Of a DNA stretch of 64,000 nt, positions 11,365 to 23,538 are shown in pieces. The notes beneath the pieces are model-generated. The model had not been told where the DNA came from and did not search any database. It worked only from the letters and a program-made list of their open reading frames with translations. Within the stretch, counting starts at the first letter, position 1; the number at the start of each line of letters is the position of its first letter. Both the position numbers and the translations under genes were made by a program. The stretch spans positions 2,480,001 to 2,544,000 of the forward strand of contig JAZGTN010000150.1 in the NCBI GenBank assembly GCA_037783415.1, read 5' to 3'. This DNA is from Leptasterias polaris (taxonomy: Eukaryota > Echinodermata > Asteroidea > Forcipulatida > Asteriidae).

Positions 11365-14300
11365 ATGGCTTTTTCGGGATTTGGGACACCTTTTGGTGGA
11401 CAGAGTACCACAACTTCTAAACCGGCATTTGGGTTTGGTACTACCTCAACAACTTCAACAGGTGAGTCTTTAATCGTTGTCTTTGATTACCAGATTTCAT
11501 GTTTAAAAAAAAGAAGTCTTTTTGGTTGGGTTCGATTTTGTTAAATTTGTGTGGCTGTTATTGTTAATGTTATTAATACTAAAGTTATGGCTCTCTTTTA
11601 ATCGTTCTTTCATAGATAAGACCGTTGTTAAAAGAGAACCATAACAGCCCTGCAAGGTGGGCTAGATTTTGACCTGATCATTAGTTTTGTAGCTGGTAAC
11701 ATTATTGTGGGACTATTTTTATTCATCCATTAACCCTCCTACTGTTCGCAACATTTTCAAGTGAGTTGACCAACCATTTGAAACCATTCAACTGCCAAAG
11801 TTGTGAATGGTGGCACAACTGTGCACAGAACTAACTGTGTACTGTGTACATGCATTCCCTCATGGTATCAATCATATTGCAAGGCTGGCATAGCTTATCT
11901 ATCATTCAAAACCACAGTGAATGGTATTGAATGGTCAGACAGCAAGAGGGTTAATAATATTATTAAATTATAGATAGCATCAATCATTCATTCACCCATA
12001 CCCGGGCCCATTGATTTGATTTGAGGTTATAAAAATGAGATTGAGAGTTGAGACCACCAGACCTATTTTATCTATGACATGATTTATCTTAATTTGACTC
12101 CTTCCTTGAGCACGATCTGATTGAAGGATGTGGAATTTAAAAGAATGTGTGGGAGGGTATTATTAATTTGTTATCTATTTAAATTAAATTAAAATAATAA
12201 TATTAAATAAAAAAAAATAAAAAAATGAGTACCCTCTCCACAGTCTCACTGGCACTGGTCTCAGTTTAATTCCATGTCCTTCACTCAAGTATTATTATTG
12301 TTATTTTTTGAGGAGGAGGGGTGTTAATCAGGGGATAGGGGTCCTGTGTGTTGTTTGTCTTTTCATTTTCTTTTTGTGACCGAGCTTGACTAAAAGCGAC
12401 CCATTGGCCATTGTCAATGTTCTCAATCTCAGTGACAGTGTAAAAACAAATGCATGCTGAGGTCATTAGAAAAAGAAAAAAAAAGGAAACAAAAAGAAGA
12501 GAAGTTCTCAATTTACTTGGTGGACAAATGGGAGGGAGGTAGATTTTGTGTTACAGGGCCCATGTAAAGCTAGTTGTAATGTTTCTCTAGCAATTTTGTT
12601 ATCTACATTAGTATAAATATGCAAATTATAACCAATCACAATCAGTACCAATGTTGTCTTGTTCTTTCAGCCACACCATTTGGTTTTGGAACAACGAGCA
12701 AAACAACAGCGCCCTCTCTCTTTGGAGGGTTTGGGACAACGACAACAACGCCTGCCAGCACTGGGTTTGGCTTGGGCACTGGGATTACATCTACAGGTAA
12801 TAAAGATAGTGGTAGCACTTAATGACTAACTAATTACATTAAAAAAACAAACTGCATGAGCTTTCGTATCAACAACTACCTCATCAGATGCAAGTAGTTG
12901 CTACGAAAGCTCATGCAGTTTTTTTAAATTTTTTGTTTTGTAATTAGTTAGTCATTAAGTGCTACCACTATCTTCATTGTTTTATCTACCAGACTAACAC
13001 AGCTATTTTATTATTATCTACAGGTAATGACAGTTGACACAACGGATCTTGTGCGGCTCATGAGAGAGTCCAAAACCCTTTAGTAGTTATATCACTTCAG
13101 AGTTTTGTTCCAACCTAGCAATAGTTGGGGTGTCGTGGCCGAGCGGTTAAGAGCACCGAACTCAAGCTCTGGTGTTTCTGTTCAGCAGAGTGTGGGTTCT
13201 AGTCCCGGTCGTGACACTTGTGTCCCTGAGCAAGACACTTAACTATAATTGCTTCTCTCCACCCAGGGGTAAAATGGGTATCTGTGAGGGCAGAGATGGT
13301 TCTTGTGATTGATTTAGCCTAGTAGCGCATATATTGCAGCACAGGCTGTATACTCCCCAGGGAGCTGAGATGGTTTAAGGAATGAAATAAATGGCCCAGT
13401 GACCAGGGGTAATAATGTTCAAAGCGCTTTGAGACGCCCTTGGGTGTGATAAAGCGCGATATAAATCCATATTATTATTATTATTATTAGGGCCTGTCCT
13501 AACCTTAGTACAACGTTTCATCGCAGTTTACCACATCAGCCCAACCATAGTTGTGACTTTCTCAAATAGTTTGAATAAACAGTCCCAACGAAGGTGTCAG
13601 TATTCATCACCTTGGGTCACTTAATGCTCTCCATTTATAACAAAGCAACACTTTCACATGTTTGATAGTGATGCAGCACATTTTGTTATTACTTTCTCAC
13701 TTTATAAACTGAATTCCTTTCCTTCACCAGGGTTAGGTGGGTTTGGTACAGTTGTTGGTATCGGTCTCTCTACAGGCTTTGGTACAACACAACTGCAGCA
13801 GCAGCAGCAACAACAGCAACAACAACAGCAGCTGCAGCAACAACAGCAGCAAGGTACAGAGTAATCACAGCCCTCGCTGTAAAGCATTACCACCAGAATG
13901 CGTACTACCAGGAGGTGTTCAGATTAAAATTACACCTTTTTGTTTTCCAGGGTCAATACCAAAGTAACATCCTACCTTTGAGAATAACTTTATGAGGCGA
14001 AGCAACCATAATATATTATCTTGAAAAAGACACAAATATGAAGTATCAAGCCTGCATTTTGTGACATCTTTATGTGCTGGGTTAAGTTTGATTCAATCAT
14101 AGTACCGGTAGTTGTTTTTCTTTGACCTCAGTCACGTGGTAAAATTCCCCTGTGGATTTGCAAGACCTGTTGTCTCTACCCCTTGAAAAAATCAGGCAGG
14201 CATGTGGTTTCTTAGGATTTTTCCCCGATTTCGGGATTTTCTATAAAACCTTGTTGAGCATGACAATTTTCTTGAAAGAAGTAAAGCAGTCACCAAAGGC

Positions 14301-17300
14301 AGCACACATTGTGTCTAAACCTGTAGTTTTGTATTTCTGGTGATGCACAGAGTTTGTAAGCCTCCTAAATTTTAACATCTGGGCAGTTCCGGGTCTAGAA
14401 TGAGGGGGGACCCAGATCTGCAAGCCATTTTTTCAGGAATTTTCACATCCGATCTCCTCTCTGATGTTGTTAATTGGTTTTAGGCGTAGGAGCAGATTTA
14501 ATGAGCATATCTAGTGCCCTGCTGATGCCGACCATCTACGGGGACGAGAGGGATGCTATCATCGCTAAATGGAACCAGCTCCAGGCTTTCTGGGGCACTG
14601 GGAAGGGGTACATCAACCAGAGCAGCTCAGTTCCCTTCACACCAGAGAATCCCTTCTGCAGATTCAAGGTATTATTATAATTAGAGATTTCTGGTAATGA
14701 AACCAATGATACCTCAAAAGTGAACTTAATCACTGTAGCTCGCAAGCCTGAGGAAACCTGTAAACAAGGGTGCTTGCTATGTGAACCAGACACACTGGGG
14801 TTAACCCCTACTCTTCAACAATAAGGTTTCTTTGGAACACAGGACCTACGGCTTTATGTCCCATCCGAAGGACAATGAAAATGTTGGTAAAGTATCTTGC
14901 TCAAGGACACAAGTGCCAAGACGGGGACTCGAACCCACACTTTGCTGATCAGGAACACCAGAGCTTAAGTCTGGTGCTCTTATCCGCTTAGCCACGAAAT
15001 GCCACAAGCTTGCGTGCGCTGTGAAGATTCATTCATCACGATACATTCTCCAAAATGAAGGGAAACTGCAAGGTTTCAACACTGTAAGATTGTTGAATTA
15101 TTATTTGAACCTTCCTACTGTCATTGTAAGGGGTGTTATGATATTTCTTATACAAAGTGAACAAATACTTACCAGGCAGGTACCCCACATTGGCCATTTT
15201 GTTTTGTTAAATTATGTATATTTTTTTTATTGGAGTGTGTGTGTGGGAGTGGGGCATGCAACCCCAAATGGCTAATGACCATTTAGAGTAGACCAAACAC
15301 AACACCAGCAGAAAGAAGATTTTTTTTTTCCAAAGGTGTAAAGTTTTGGGGGTTGATAAACCATACTGCTTTTCAATTACGTTTCTGATAACAACAGACA
15401 GTGGGCTACAGTGTGAAGCCGACCTCCAAGGATGAGGATGGTTTGGTCATCCTCCACTTTAAGAAGAAGGAGGAGGAGATCCGCAGCTTGCAACAGCAGC
15501 TGGTCGACTCGCTGTTCAAAATCCTGGGGAGTAAAGCAACATTATCCGTGTGTGTGGAAAGCGTCAAACAGCTTCCAGATGACAAGTAAGTTGAAAAATA
15601 GTTTCCACAAAAGCTGTTTATAGACAAACTTCTTAAAAAAAAAAAATTGCTTTTGAAAAAAATTAAAACTGCTTCGTTTCTCTAGGACAGAAGTGGTGAT
15701 CTACATCCAGGAGCGAGCACCAACAGGCCTGACCAGGAAGATTCCAGCCTCGACGGCCTTCAGCTTTTTCAGCCAGACCAACACCAAGATGCAGCTGGGT
15801 AGCCTCGGTGTGGTCGACATGGTACCCAAGTTAGCGCTCTCAGAGGCTCAGATAGACACGTACCTGAGCACCCCTCCACTAGGTAGGCTACAACCTTAAA
15901 ATTACTGCTACATAGAGACAGTAACATTTCAGCGATTATTTGTACAGACCTGGGCCCAATTTCATAGAGCTGCTTGAGCACAAAAGTATCTAAGCACAAC
16001 AAAATTATGCTTACCGGAATAAAGTTACCAGCCAAAACACCATGTCACATGGACCATTTATGACTGGTATCGTGTTCTTCTTTTCTGCTAAGCAGAAAAT
16101 TGTTCAGCCATTTTTGGGCTTAAGCAGCTGTATGAAATTGTGCTCCGATGATGACAGCATTTCTTGTTTATTGATTTTTTTTTCTTTTTGATTATTTCTC
16201 CAGGATATGATCCAAGGCTTTGGAGGCAGGCAAAACTTGACAATCCTGACCCAGAAAAGTGAGTGGAAAAGCAAAGGAGTAAACAAAATGCCTTGATGAA
16301 AACAGCCCATAATTTCAGGATTTAGTGTCCTTACACTTCCCTTGAAATGTATCAAGTTTTCATCTCGGACATTTAACCAAAGTTGTACACTACCTTCAAC
16401 TGATATCTAACTGATATCTATTTCAGAATAATCAATGTTGAAAATTGTTTGACTTCTTTTGTTGAATTGTGGGTGGATGGGTAAAAAAAAGGAAAGAAAT
16501 TCAGTTTTCAATTAAAAGAATAGAGAGAAAAAAATATTTAAAGGGGGAAAAAACCAAAAGAAAACCAAACCCAAAACCCAGCAGCCTCTTCCAGATTCTC
16601 TATCTTTTCTGTGTGCTGTTCCCTTGTTATCTTATGGGTCCTAATGCTCGATACGCTCAAGACTTGAACAGACTATGTTAATGACCCGATCTTCTTTCTT
16701 CATATGTAGACTGGTTCCGGTACCAATGGTTGGATTCCACACACTAAGGAGCCGACTGGAAAACCAAGAACAGCAGACCAAACAACATCAAGCCAGATTA
16801 CATGTAAGTCTGAATATTCATCAATCAGTGACTGAATACTTTGAATATTCATAAATTTTAATTAGTTTACACATTTGAATATTCCTTTCATTAACACCGG
16901 ACTACAAGTGAGTTTTCCTGAATGTGAAACTCCAGGACCAAGTCATCTTTGACACTATGAAAAAGACTCTTGCTAGAAGGTCACATTTAAAATCTGAGAA
17001 AAATGCACTTGTGTAAGTCTTGACTATTTACGACTAATATCTTTTGTTGGATATTCTCAAGTTATGATCTAGATGCAAGACTTTAATTATTAATTAACCC
17101 TCCAACTGTTAGACCATTCAAATACAGTTATAACAAGGTTGCTGTGACTGGTCAAATTATCTCTTTATAACAGAAACAATGTTATAAAAAGAGGACAGCA
17201 ATACAAAGAAACATAAAGCAGAAATGAGATTCTGAACTTCAGAATGTACTATTTTATAAAGCAGGAATATTAATGTATTTATAGTTGAAAAAAGAGTAAT

Positions 17301-19531
17301 GTTGTAATTTCATTGCAGATGATCAGTCAAGATCTGGAGACATTACAACACAAGCAGACGACAATCCAAGCCAAGATTGCCGAGTACAAGAGGCGGCACC
17401 TTGAGATGTCTCACCGCGTCCTTGGGGTGATGGTGAGGCAGGAGACACAACGCAAAGCGGGCGTGGCCATTGGGACGCAGGAAGAGCAGCTTCGGACGAG
17501 GCTGGAGGGTATACAGGCTGAGGTCAACGCACCGACACAGATGAAGGTACGTTGAGGGGGCTGTTCGTCATGGTACATGTACAGATACTTGGGAAGAGTA
17601 CTACCAGGGGATGATTAGGGTGTGATTAGGAGGTGGAGCAGACCACCACAAAATAACTTAGCTTCAAACAATTTTCTGCTGAGCAAATATTAGCAGGAAA
17701 CCAGGCAAAGATGGTACATATTGAATGGTATATTGGCTGGTAACTTTATTCTGGTAAGCGTAGCTGGCTCTGTGCTTTTGTTCTTAAGCAGCTCTACTTT
17801 GCCTACCAGTGTAAGGTTACCAGCCAAAATACCATGTCAAACGTACTGACTGTGACTGGTTTCCTGCTTATTTTAACTGAGCAGAAATGGTTGATGCTTC
17901 AGGATCTCTTTGAAACTTGGGCCAGGAATTCAAAGCTCACAGCATGCAACACTGTGAAGCCAAAATACATTGGGATCTGAAACAAAGTTTGATATTAAAA
18001 TTTGTTGTTTTCATTCCTAGGGACGACTGAATGAAATGATGTCACAGATCAGGCTCCACAGTCACCTCCCTGGTGGACGTGGGTCTGAGCAGTATACGAT
18101 AGCCAGTGAAATGCAGCAGGAAATTAGACAGGTCAGTTCTTTTATGTGTGTTCTCTCTTTGCCTTGTTTATTTTGTATCGTTTGTTTTTTCATTTGATTT
18201 CAATCCATGCCGTATATTCGGATAGGGCGGTTTTAATTTTTTCAAATATTTTTTTTTTCAATTCTTGCTGTACATTGGGATGGGTTCGGTTTTCATATTT
18301 TTATATTTTTATCTATTTTACTTAAAGGTATTATACAGGATTGGCAGAGCTGACAAAATAATCACAGACAGTGTTCATGTTTTGTGTAATCAACCACATA
18401 CATGAAATAACAAACCTGTGAAAATTTGAGCTCAATTGGTCATCGAGGTCACGAGAAAATAGTGAAAAGAAACCTTATGTGTTTTCTGTTTTTCAAACAT
18501 CGAGTTTATTATTGCGCGTGATAAAAACTATTGTTTTACTAATTTCTCAGAAACGATAGCATTTTAGGCAGAAATATTTTAAGGAACCCTTTCTACCATT
18601 ACTTTAAATCATGTAAGTTACGTGTGAATCTGTGAACATTTGTGTTTTTCGATCTTACCAATCGTGTACAGGGCCTTTAATGTGTATATTTTATATGTAT
18701 TGTGATATGCCTGAATAAAGTGTTGTTATTCAATTACTCATTGAATACAAAGGGTACTACGTGTGTCTCTCCACACTGATGGGTACAAGTGAACAACACA
18801 TTCTTTAGTCTCTATTTTAAACATTAATTTAATATGATAAATACTTCTCAGCCCTGCTAGTTTGGACATGTTTCTCTCATTGCATCCACAGTCTGTGTCT
18901 TGTTTTGTTTTGCGTTACCTGTTTGTCTTGTCTGCACGTTTGTAGTTTGTCTGTCTAGGCTGTCCTCTACAAGCGTTGGCTTAATCTGACAGCCTCATAC
19001 TCTCTTTTATTTTAGTCTACATAGATTAACTCTTTCCTCTCCATCTTATGTGCTTTTTATTTCTATGTAATATTTTTATATATTTTTTTCAAAGATATTG
19101 ACAAAATAGGGAGACCGCCAACATAGGGCTAGATAGCTCAGTTGGTAGAGCGCCGGCACGTTAAACCGGAGGTCGTTGGTTCAAATCCCGCTCTAGTAAA
19201 TTTTTCTTTGTTCAATCCAAAATCATGTTTTAATTTGAGAAGATTAGTATGAAAGAAATGTTGGCTTGAATTGAATTGAATTAATAAATGTAAAGTAATA
19301 CAAAACTTTGATCTTTGTTCTTCTTTTCCCCCTTAATGTTCTAGATTTATTTAAACTGAAATCTATTTAAAACATTATTTCTCTGATTGTGTTTATTTCT
19401 TTTTTTGATGGCAGCACCTGAAACACCAGCAAGAAGGCTTAAGTCACCTCATCTCTACCATCAAGAGTGATCTAGTAGATCTCAAACTCATCGATCAGGG
19501 TTTACAAGAAACGGTCTTACAGCAACGCTGA
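11365..19531 (+). CDS. NUP54: Nucleoporin p54, complete, 11 coding exons
   Basis: Coding exons: 11365-11461, 12671-12796, 13731-13853, 14484-14668, 15398-15585, 15686-15882, 16204-16258, 16710-16803, 17319-17546, 18021-18131 and 19415-19531. All borders are GT..AG and phases agree, giving 506 residues against 507 in human. NUP54 with NUP62 and NUP58 forms the central-channel FG complex of the nuclear pore. Residues 1-94 carry FG motifs in a Thr/Gly-rich context; 95-115 are a Gln tract (CAG/CAA). Diagnostic conserved pieces are NQLQAFWGTGKGY and ENPFCRFK in exon 4, DEDGLVIL in exon 5 and LSHLIS in exon 11. Residues about 325-500 are the heptad-rich coiled coil that packs with NUP62 and NUP58. 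The start at 11365 was chosen over in-frame 11317 because MAF matches the human N-terminus and the context AACATGG is strong. No AATAAA was seen close after the stop. Confidence 0.97.
11730..11954. repeat. TTAACCCTCCTACTG MITE, intact copy
   Basis: A 225-bp element in NUP54 intron 1 starts TTAACCCTCCTACTGTTCG and ends CAGACAGCAAGAGGGTTAA. The ends are imperfect inverted repeats bounded by TTAA, as expected of a piggyBac-type MITE. Inner arms AACCATTCA and TGAATGGT also pair. A nested copy lies at 23539-23959. Confidence 0.75.
12789..13028 (-). mobile_element. Penelope-like palindrome inserted on the NUP54 exon 2 donor
   Basis: A 214-bp insert (12802-13015) is flanked by the 13-base direct repeat ATCTACAGGTAAT at 12789-12801 and 13016-13028, which includes the exon 2 splice donor. 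The insert is a large palindrome: 12803-12837 pairs with 12940-12974 and 12849-12868 with 12902-12921. The minus strand of the left arm reads CTGATGA, a 13-base hairpin region, then CGAAA and GCTCATGC, the core layout of the hammerhead ribozymes known in Penelope-like retroelements; AGACTAACACAGCT near its right end is also typical of that class. The right arm on the plus strand has a less perfect core (CAGATG..CTACGAAAGC). Class assignment is by motif memory. Confidence 0.6.
13128..13487 (+). repeat. tRNA-Leu(CAA)-derived SINE, family A, full length
   Basis: The head reads TGGCCGAGCGGTTAAGAGC (A box) with an anticodon arm CCGAACTCAAGCTCTGG, anticodon CAA, and a B box GTGGGTTCTAGTCCC. The body includes CAAGACACTTAACT and the tail AAAGCGCGATATAAAT ends in (ATT)n. 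It lies in NUP54 intron 2. Confidence 0.85.
13789..13853 (+). repeat. NUP54: CAG/CAA repeat coding a Gln tract in NUP54 exon 3
   Basis: This run of mixed CAG and CAA codons with two CTG interruptions encodes residues 95-115 of NUP54 and ends at the exon 3 donor. Human NUP54 has a shorter Gln run at the same place between FG region and folded part. Mixed codons make it less prone to slippage than pure CAG. Confidence 0.9.
14795..15005 (-). repeat. tRNA-Leu-derived SINE, family A, 5' part
   Basis: The minus strand repeats the A box, the anticodon arm around CCAGAGCTTAAGTCTGG and the B box complement GGGACTCGAACCCAC, then the body with ACGGCTTTATGTCCCATCCG. It is in NUP54 intron 4. Confidence 0.8.
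15951..16145. repeat. GGGCCCAATTTCATAGAGC MITE in NUP54 intron 6
   Basis: Left end GGGCCCAATTTCATAGAGCT and right end AGCAGCTGTATGAAATTG are inverted repeats, with the inner pair TTACCAGCC / ACTGGTAT seen in all copies of this family. Confidence 0.75.
17648..17933. repeat. GGGCCCAATTTC MITE, composite or degenerate copy
   Basis: Core modules of the family (CTGCTGAGCAAATA, GGCTGGTAACTTTATTCTGG, AAGCAGCTCTA) are followed by an inverted set (TTACCAGCCAAAATACCATG, TTTGAAACTTGGGCC), suggesting two copies head to head or a rearranged one. Confidence 0.6.
18322..18680 (-). repeat. TTAAAGGC MITE, 359 bp, in NUP54 intron 10
   Basis: It runs from TTAAAGGTATTATACAGG to TGTACAGGGCCTTTAA and is bounded by TTAA. 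It is nearly identical, in opposite orientation, to 33054-33416. Inner motifs include ATCGAGTTTATTATTGCGCG and GAGCTCAATTGGTCATCGAG. Confidence 0.85.
19093..19230 (+). repeat. tRNA-derived SINE, family B
   Basis: AGATAGCTCAGTTGGTAGAG is a tRNA A box and GGTTCAAATCCCGCTC a B box. The leader GAGACCGCCAACAT and the trailer TTTTTCTTTGTTCAATCC recur in three other copies (26652-26757, 31583-31725, 38383-38516), so this is a SINE. The acceptor stem does not pair fully. Confidence 0.8.
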
Positions 19532-19636
19532 GAAAGAAACTTTTGTTTAAACCAAGACGCTGCATACAGTGGATTCATGTTATATAACAAGACCGCTGGG
19601 ACTGGCTAAATGAACTCTTTATAACCGGAGTGTTGT

Positions 19637-20048
19637 TAATAATAATAATAATAGTGGCTTCTTATATAGCGCTCATATCCGTCACTCAGTGACGCTCAGG
19701 GCGCTTCAACAGTCAGTATTTTCCTGCAAGGTATATGTGGAGCTACTTTTTGAATTTTGAGACCTATTTCTTTACATAGCACCATGTAATGGTTTACAAG
19801 GTGCTGTGGCACAATATGCAGCCAATCAAACCAGGAACACCGGGGCAAACCCCTTCTCTTTTCGATAAGTGCACTGGGTTCTTTTACGTGCATTACACGG
19901 GACCAACGGCTTTACGTCCCATCCGAAGAAGCAATAATGGTTAAGTGTCTTGCTTAATAAGGACACAAGTGTCACGACCGGGACTCGAACCCACACTCTG
20001 CTGAACAGAAACACCAGAGCTCGAGTCCGGTGCTCTTATCCGCGACAC
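19637..20048 (-). repeat. tRNA-Leu-derived SINE, family A, long-bodied copy
   Basis: On the minus strand it runs from an A/B-box head (20048 to about 19960, B box complement GGGACTCGAACCCACACTC) through a long body to a tail with AGCGCTATATAAG and (ATT)n at 19637. It begins 106 bases after the NUP54 stop codon and may lie in or just past the 3' UTR. Confidence 0.85.
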
Positions 20049-21186
20049 GCTGTTGTATGAGGACAGGCTGATACTTTAGAGACGGCAGAGGCAATTGCCT
20101 TTGTTGCCCCATGTAACGTTCCAATAGAAAATATATAATTTACTCAAAGAGATGTCCTTTACCGAGGAGAAAATGCCTTGGTGCCTTTGCCCTTTCAAAA
20201 ACGGAGCACCAAGCCTGTACTTCACAGAGGTAATTGCCTCTATGACCTTTTTTTAGCCATTGCCTTTTAGGCCCCTTGCATTACTCCAGTGAAAAGGAAA
20301 ATTCAGCTTGCCCATACGAAAGTGATGACTTCAGTTTGCCAATCAACGTGGATGGTTAAAAAGTCCAAAGGAACAAGATGCCGGATATCGTAGACATACT
20401 CATTTGGCATCTTGATGGAATGGTCGTTTCAGGGCAGACAAAACTGTTTGAATTTTCTTCGGCGAGGTAAAAGAAGTTGCCTTGTGTAAAATTATTCCAC
20501 AAGGAGACTGTTGTGCATCTTGTCCAAAGTAAGATTTGTCAAGTCGAGATAATAGAACCGAAAAAATGTATCCCAGTTTATGAACAAATAAACATAATTT
20601 GTAGTAAAGATCTTTCAATTTGTTTGTGATGTTATTTTTATTATCCCCACACGATATTCACATAAATAGGCAACACATGTCGAATCAAATGTTTCATTTG
20701 ATTATTGTTATACTTGGTTTATTATAAAAAATAAATAGAATGTAGCCAATTTGATGTTCAGTGCATACATAGAATAAATGACACCTTTAGTTCAACAGTT
20801 ATTTCACTTTGTTGTGTAGGGTTGGGCCAGATTTAATAACATAATTTTAAAGTCCTAATGCTCACGAAAACCATGGGTCTACAGAAACTTGCGGAGACCG
20901 GACACCTATCAGTATCACTGGCCGAGAGTGGGGTCTCCACAGGGGAATTGTAAAGATAATGGTCCACAAGGAATTTTGTGCAAACAGTCTATGGGAAGAT
21001 GTTAAGTACAGGAATGTATATTTACAGATGTGTGTAACATCCACTGTAGGTTATTGAGTGTGTTCACCAGGGCTTTGCATTGTTACATCACAAATATTCA
21101 AGCAATATCCACCAACAGGGAAGAGATGGAAACAGCACAGGGGATGACAAAATCAGCCGTCAAGTAAGGCTTCGAAATTGGAAGAC

Positions 21187-21354
21187 CAGGGCCCAGTTTT
21201 CATCTAGCTGAATCAGCATAAAAAGTAGCTACACAAATTATGCTTAACAGAGTAAGGTTACCAGCCAATGACTGGTAACCTGCTTCTTTTTGCTTAGCAG
21301 AAAATATTTAGGCTACATTATCTGCTTAAGCAGCTCTATAACATTGGGCCCTGG
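21187..21354. repeat. GGGCCCAATTTC MITE, intergenic copy
   Basis: Ends AGGGCCCAGTTTTCAT and ATAACATTGGGCCCTGG form an inverted repeat; the inner TTACCAGCCAATGACTGGTAA is a tight palindrome. Confidence 0.75.
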
Positions 21355-22639
21355 AGGGGCACTGGTTTCAAATAATTCAAAACTTCATGCTGATCAAATT
21401 CAACTATAAAAGAACGAATGCAAACAAATTGGAATACAATTATTACACAAACTTGCTGAAAATGGTACGAAAAATAATGTTTGTTGCCACTGATTAATTT
21501 CAGAAAATGTCTCATACTCTAACCTCTAGGAATACATATAATGAGCCTCATTCAATTAATCGCTACCCATGTTCTGACACACCTATGTTCCCCTTTGTTC
21601 CAACACCTCTACATGTTCCCAAACCCCTAATGTATTATCCTAGCCCTAACCTAACCCTAGCGTGTAGAGGGGTTACAGGGTTTGCCAGTAACTTTTTTCA
21701 GTGACAAGCCAGCAAGACCAGTTAGCTTCACTAGTCCTTCAGGTTTGTCACTCGCCCATACTGAAAAATCGTGCAGTGTCTGAAAGGTGCTATCTGGCTT
21801 TGACTATGGCTATTAGCTGCAGGTGCCACGTTGTTGAACAGACCTTTGTAGTGATCCGAGTGGTAGCCGCAGCCGTGGTCATTATTTAATACATTATATA
21901 TGGAAATATTTGCTTGTGTCGCTCTGCCAAACAAAAACTATTGACACGATTCACCCGACGTCATCATCACAATACTCTTGGTTGTGCCAATTATAGGGAG
22001 TCAATGTCCTAATGTGTTTTACAGTGTAGTGCCCATTTTAGGTGACGCAGCGTTTATAGGTTGACTCCCACAATGGTGAGGGAGGCAGCAGTAGCCGTTA
22101 GTGCAAGGGGTCCATCAGTTTAAAGAAGTCAAGTACTTTCCACTCTAGATATAAGTACATGTGTTTCTGAAAACTAGACAGTTGAATTTGTGTACTTCTC
22201 CAAAACCAGTGCAGTACCATTACTTTGGAATACAAATAAAACACAAGAGATTACACCCTTTGATGTAAAATAAAATAAAAAAATTAAATATCACAAAAAT
22301 GAGACTGATACAGGCTACAAGTGAGGCATAATCACAACCTTTCCTCCAACCAACAAAATATAATATTGCATAATATTAAATAAATTTGCATAAATTATAA
22401 CAATCACATACTTTTAATTCAGCGCATGTTGACTAAAAATAGTTTTATATTTTTTACATTATGTTGTCCAAAGTTCCAAACATTTCAAAGGTGTCAGAAA
22501 TTTAGAGACTTTTAAATTTCAAGAACACCCCTCTATATTAAATTAGTGCTTTTCAACAGTAATTTCTTCACTGCATTTACAGAACCAACATCCAAGCCAC
22601 TCGGATTTGTTTACAATCTCTTCCTATCCCCTGCCCATT

Positions 22640-22790
22640 AAGCAGAAAAGAAAAAGGTTAACAAAATTCTGCTAACATCTAATAGGTGGAGAAACCAGTC
22701 AAAAGCAGTGCACATGACAAGGTATTTTGGCTAGTAACCTATTTCTGGTAGGCAGAATTGTTTTGAAATAAAGCCTGCAGATTTGTTTAC
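22640..22790. repeat. GGGCCCAATTTC MITE, partial
   Basis: Only inner modules are recognisable (AAAATTCTGCTAACAT, AAACCAGTCAAAAG, TTTTGGCTAGTAACCTATTT). The terminal repeats are lost or strongly diverged. Confidence 0.4.
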
Positions 22791-23387
22791 CGGTAAGCAC
22801 ATTTTTTGGTGCTTACTTTAATAGATTTTTTATTTTTTTTAAAGAATCAATTATTCAGATTTGACAGAGTAACTGCGCGTTTCACAATAGCTTTGCATTG
22901 TTGCACCACTCATCTGCTTTAAGAAACACCAGAGAGTAAGCTTGCGTATATTTGATAATTAGTGATTATAAAAAATGTAAACTCTGCTGAGAACTGCTCC
23001 ATAAGCAAAAAATATCTGCTTCAATGTTTAAAAAATTGGTCCTGACCACACGTTCTGAAAATATGCTTATTACGGTCAAGATGGCGGATTCAAATATACT
23101 TTACGAGCAATTTGACCTGTTTTACTTTCTTTTAAGCAATGATGCAATGAAAATGTCTACGGAAAACTGTGGAAATGACGATAGTTTATCTAAACAGCTG
23201 CTTTAAAAGTGCAAGCAATGAAATGCTGCAACTTGTCCCTAGGACTATTTACGTGTGTTTTGCAAATTTTGGAAGACCGTGAGTAGCATCTAACTATCAA
23301 ATTTGATTTGAACAGTTACTCTTGCATCCATGGTGCTATGGTTTTAAAACATCTAACTATCCGACCATTAACCGTGTCTGCATTAAA

Positions 23388-23538
23388 ATATCATGTGGTG
23401 AATGCGCCTACAAAGTACACAGTCAAACCTCTTACTGTATGATCATTCAATATCATCCACTGTGGTTTTGAATGATATATAAATTATACCAGCCTACAAT
23501 ATGATACAATATAGTAAATGCATCTACACGGTACACAG
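23388..23538. repeat. Tandem duplicate of the left part of the TTAACCCTCC MITE
   Basis: The segment beginning TCAAACCTCTTACTG at about 23421 repeats the start of the adjacent element at 23539 (TCAACCCTCCTACTG), including CATTCAATATCATCC and TGTGGTTTTGAATGATA, with a period near 118 bases. A third, partial unit lies before it. Confidence 0.7.

Noticed and set aside
13016..13028. Second donor copy as the true end of NUP54 exon 2
   Set aside because: Reading on from the first donor meets an in-frame TAA within about 30 bases, and the first donor gives the correct phase to exon 3.
19131..19203. A functional tRNA-Asn gene (anticodon GTT)
   Set aside because: A and B boxes are good but the acceptor stem does not pair fully, and the same leader and trailer occur in three other copies, so it is a SINE head.
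21640..21662. Interstitial telomere repeat
   Set aside because: Only CCCTAACCTAACCCTA is present, too short and irregular.
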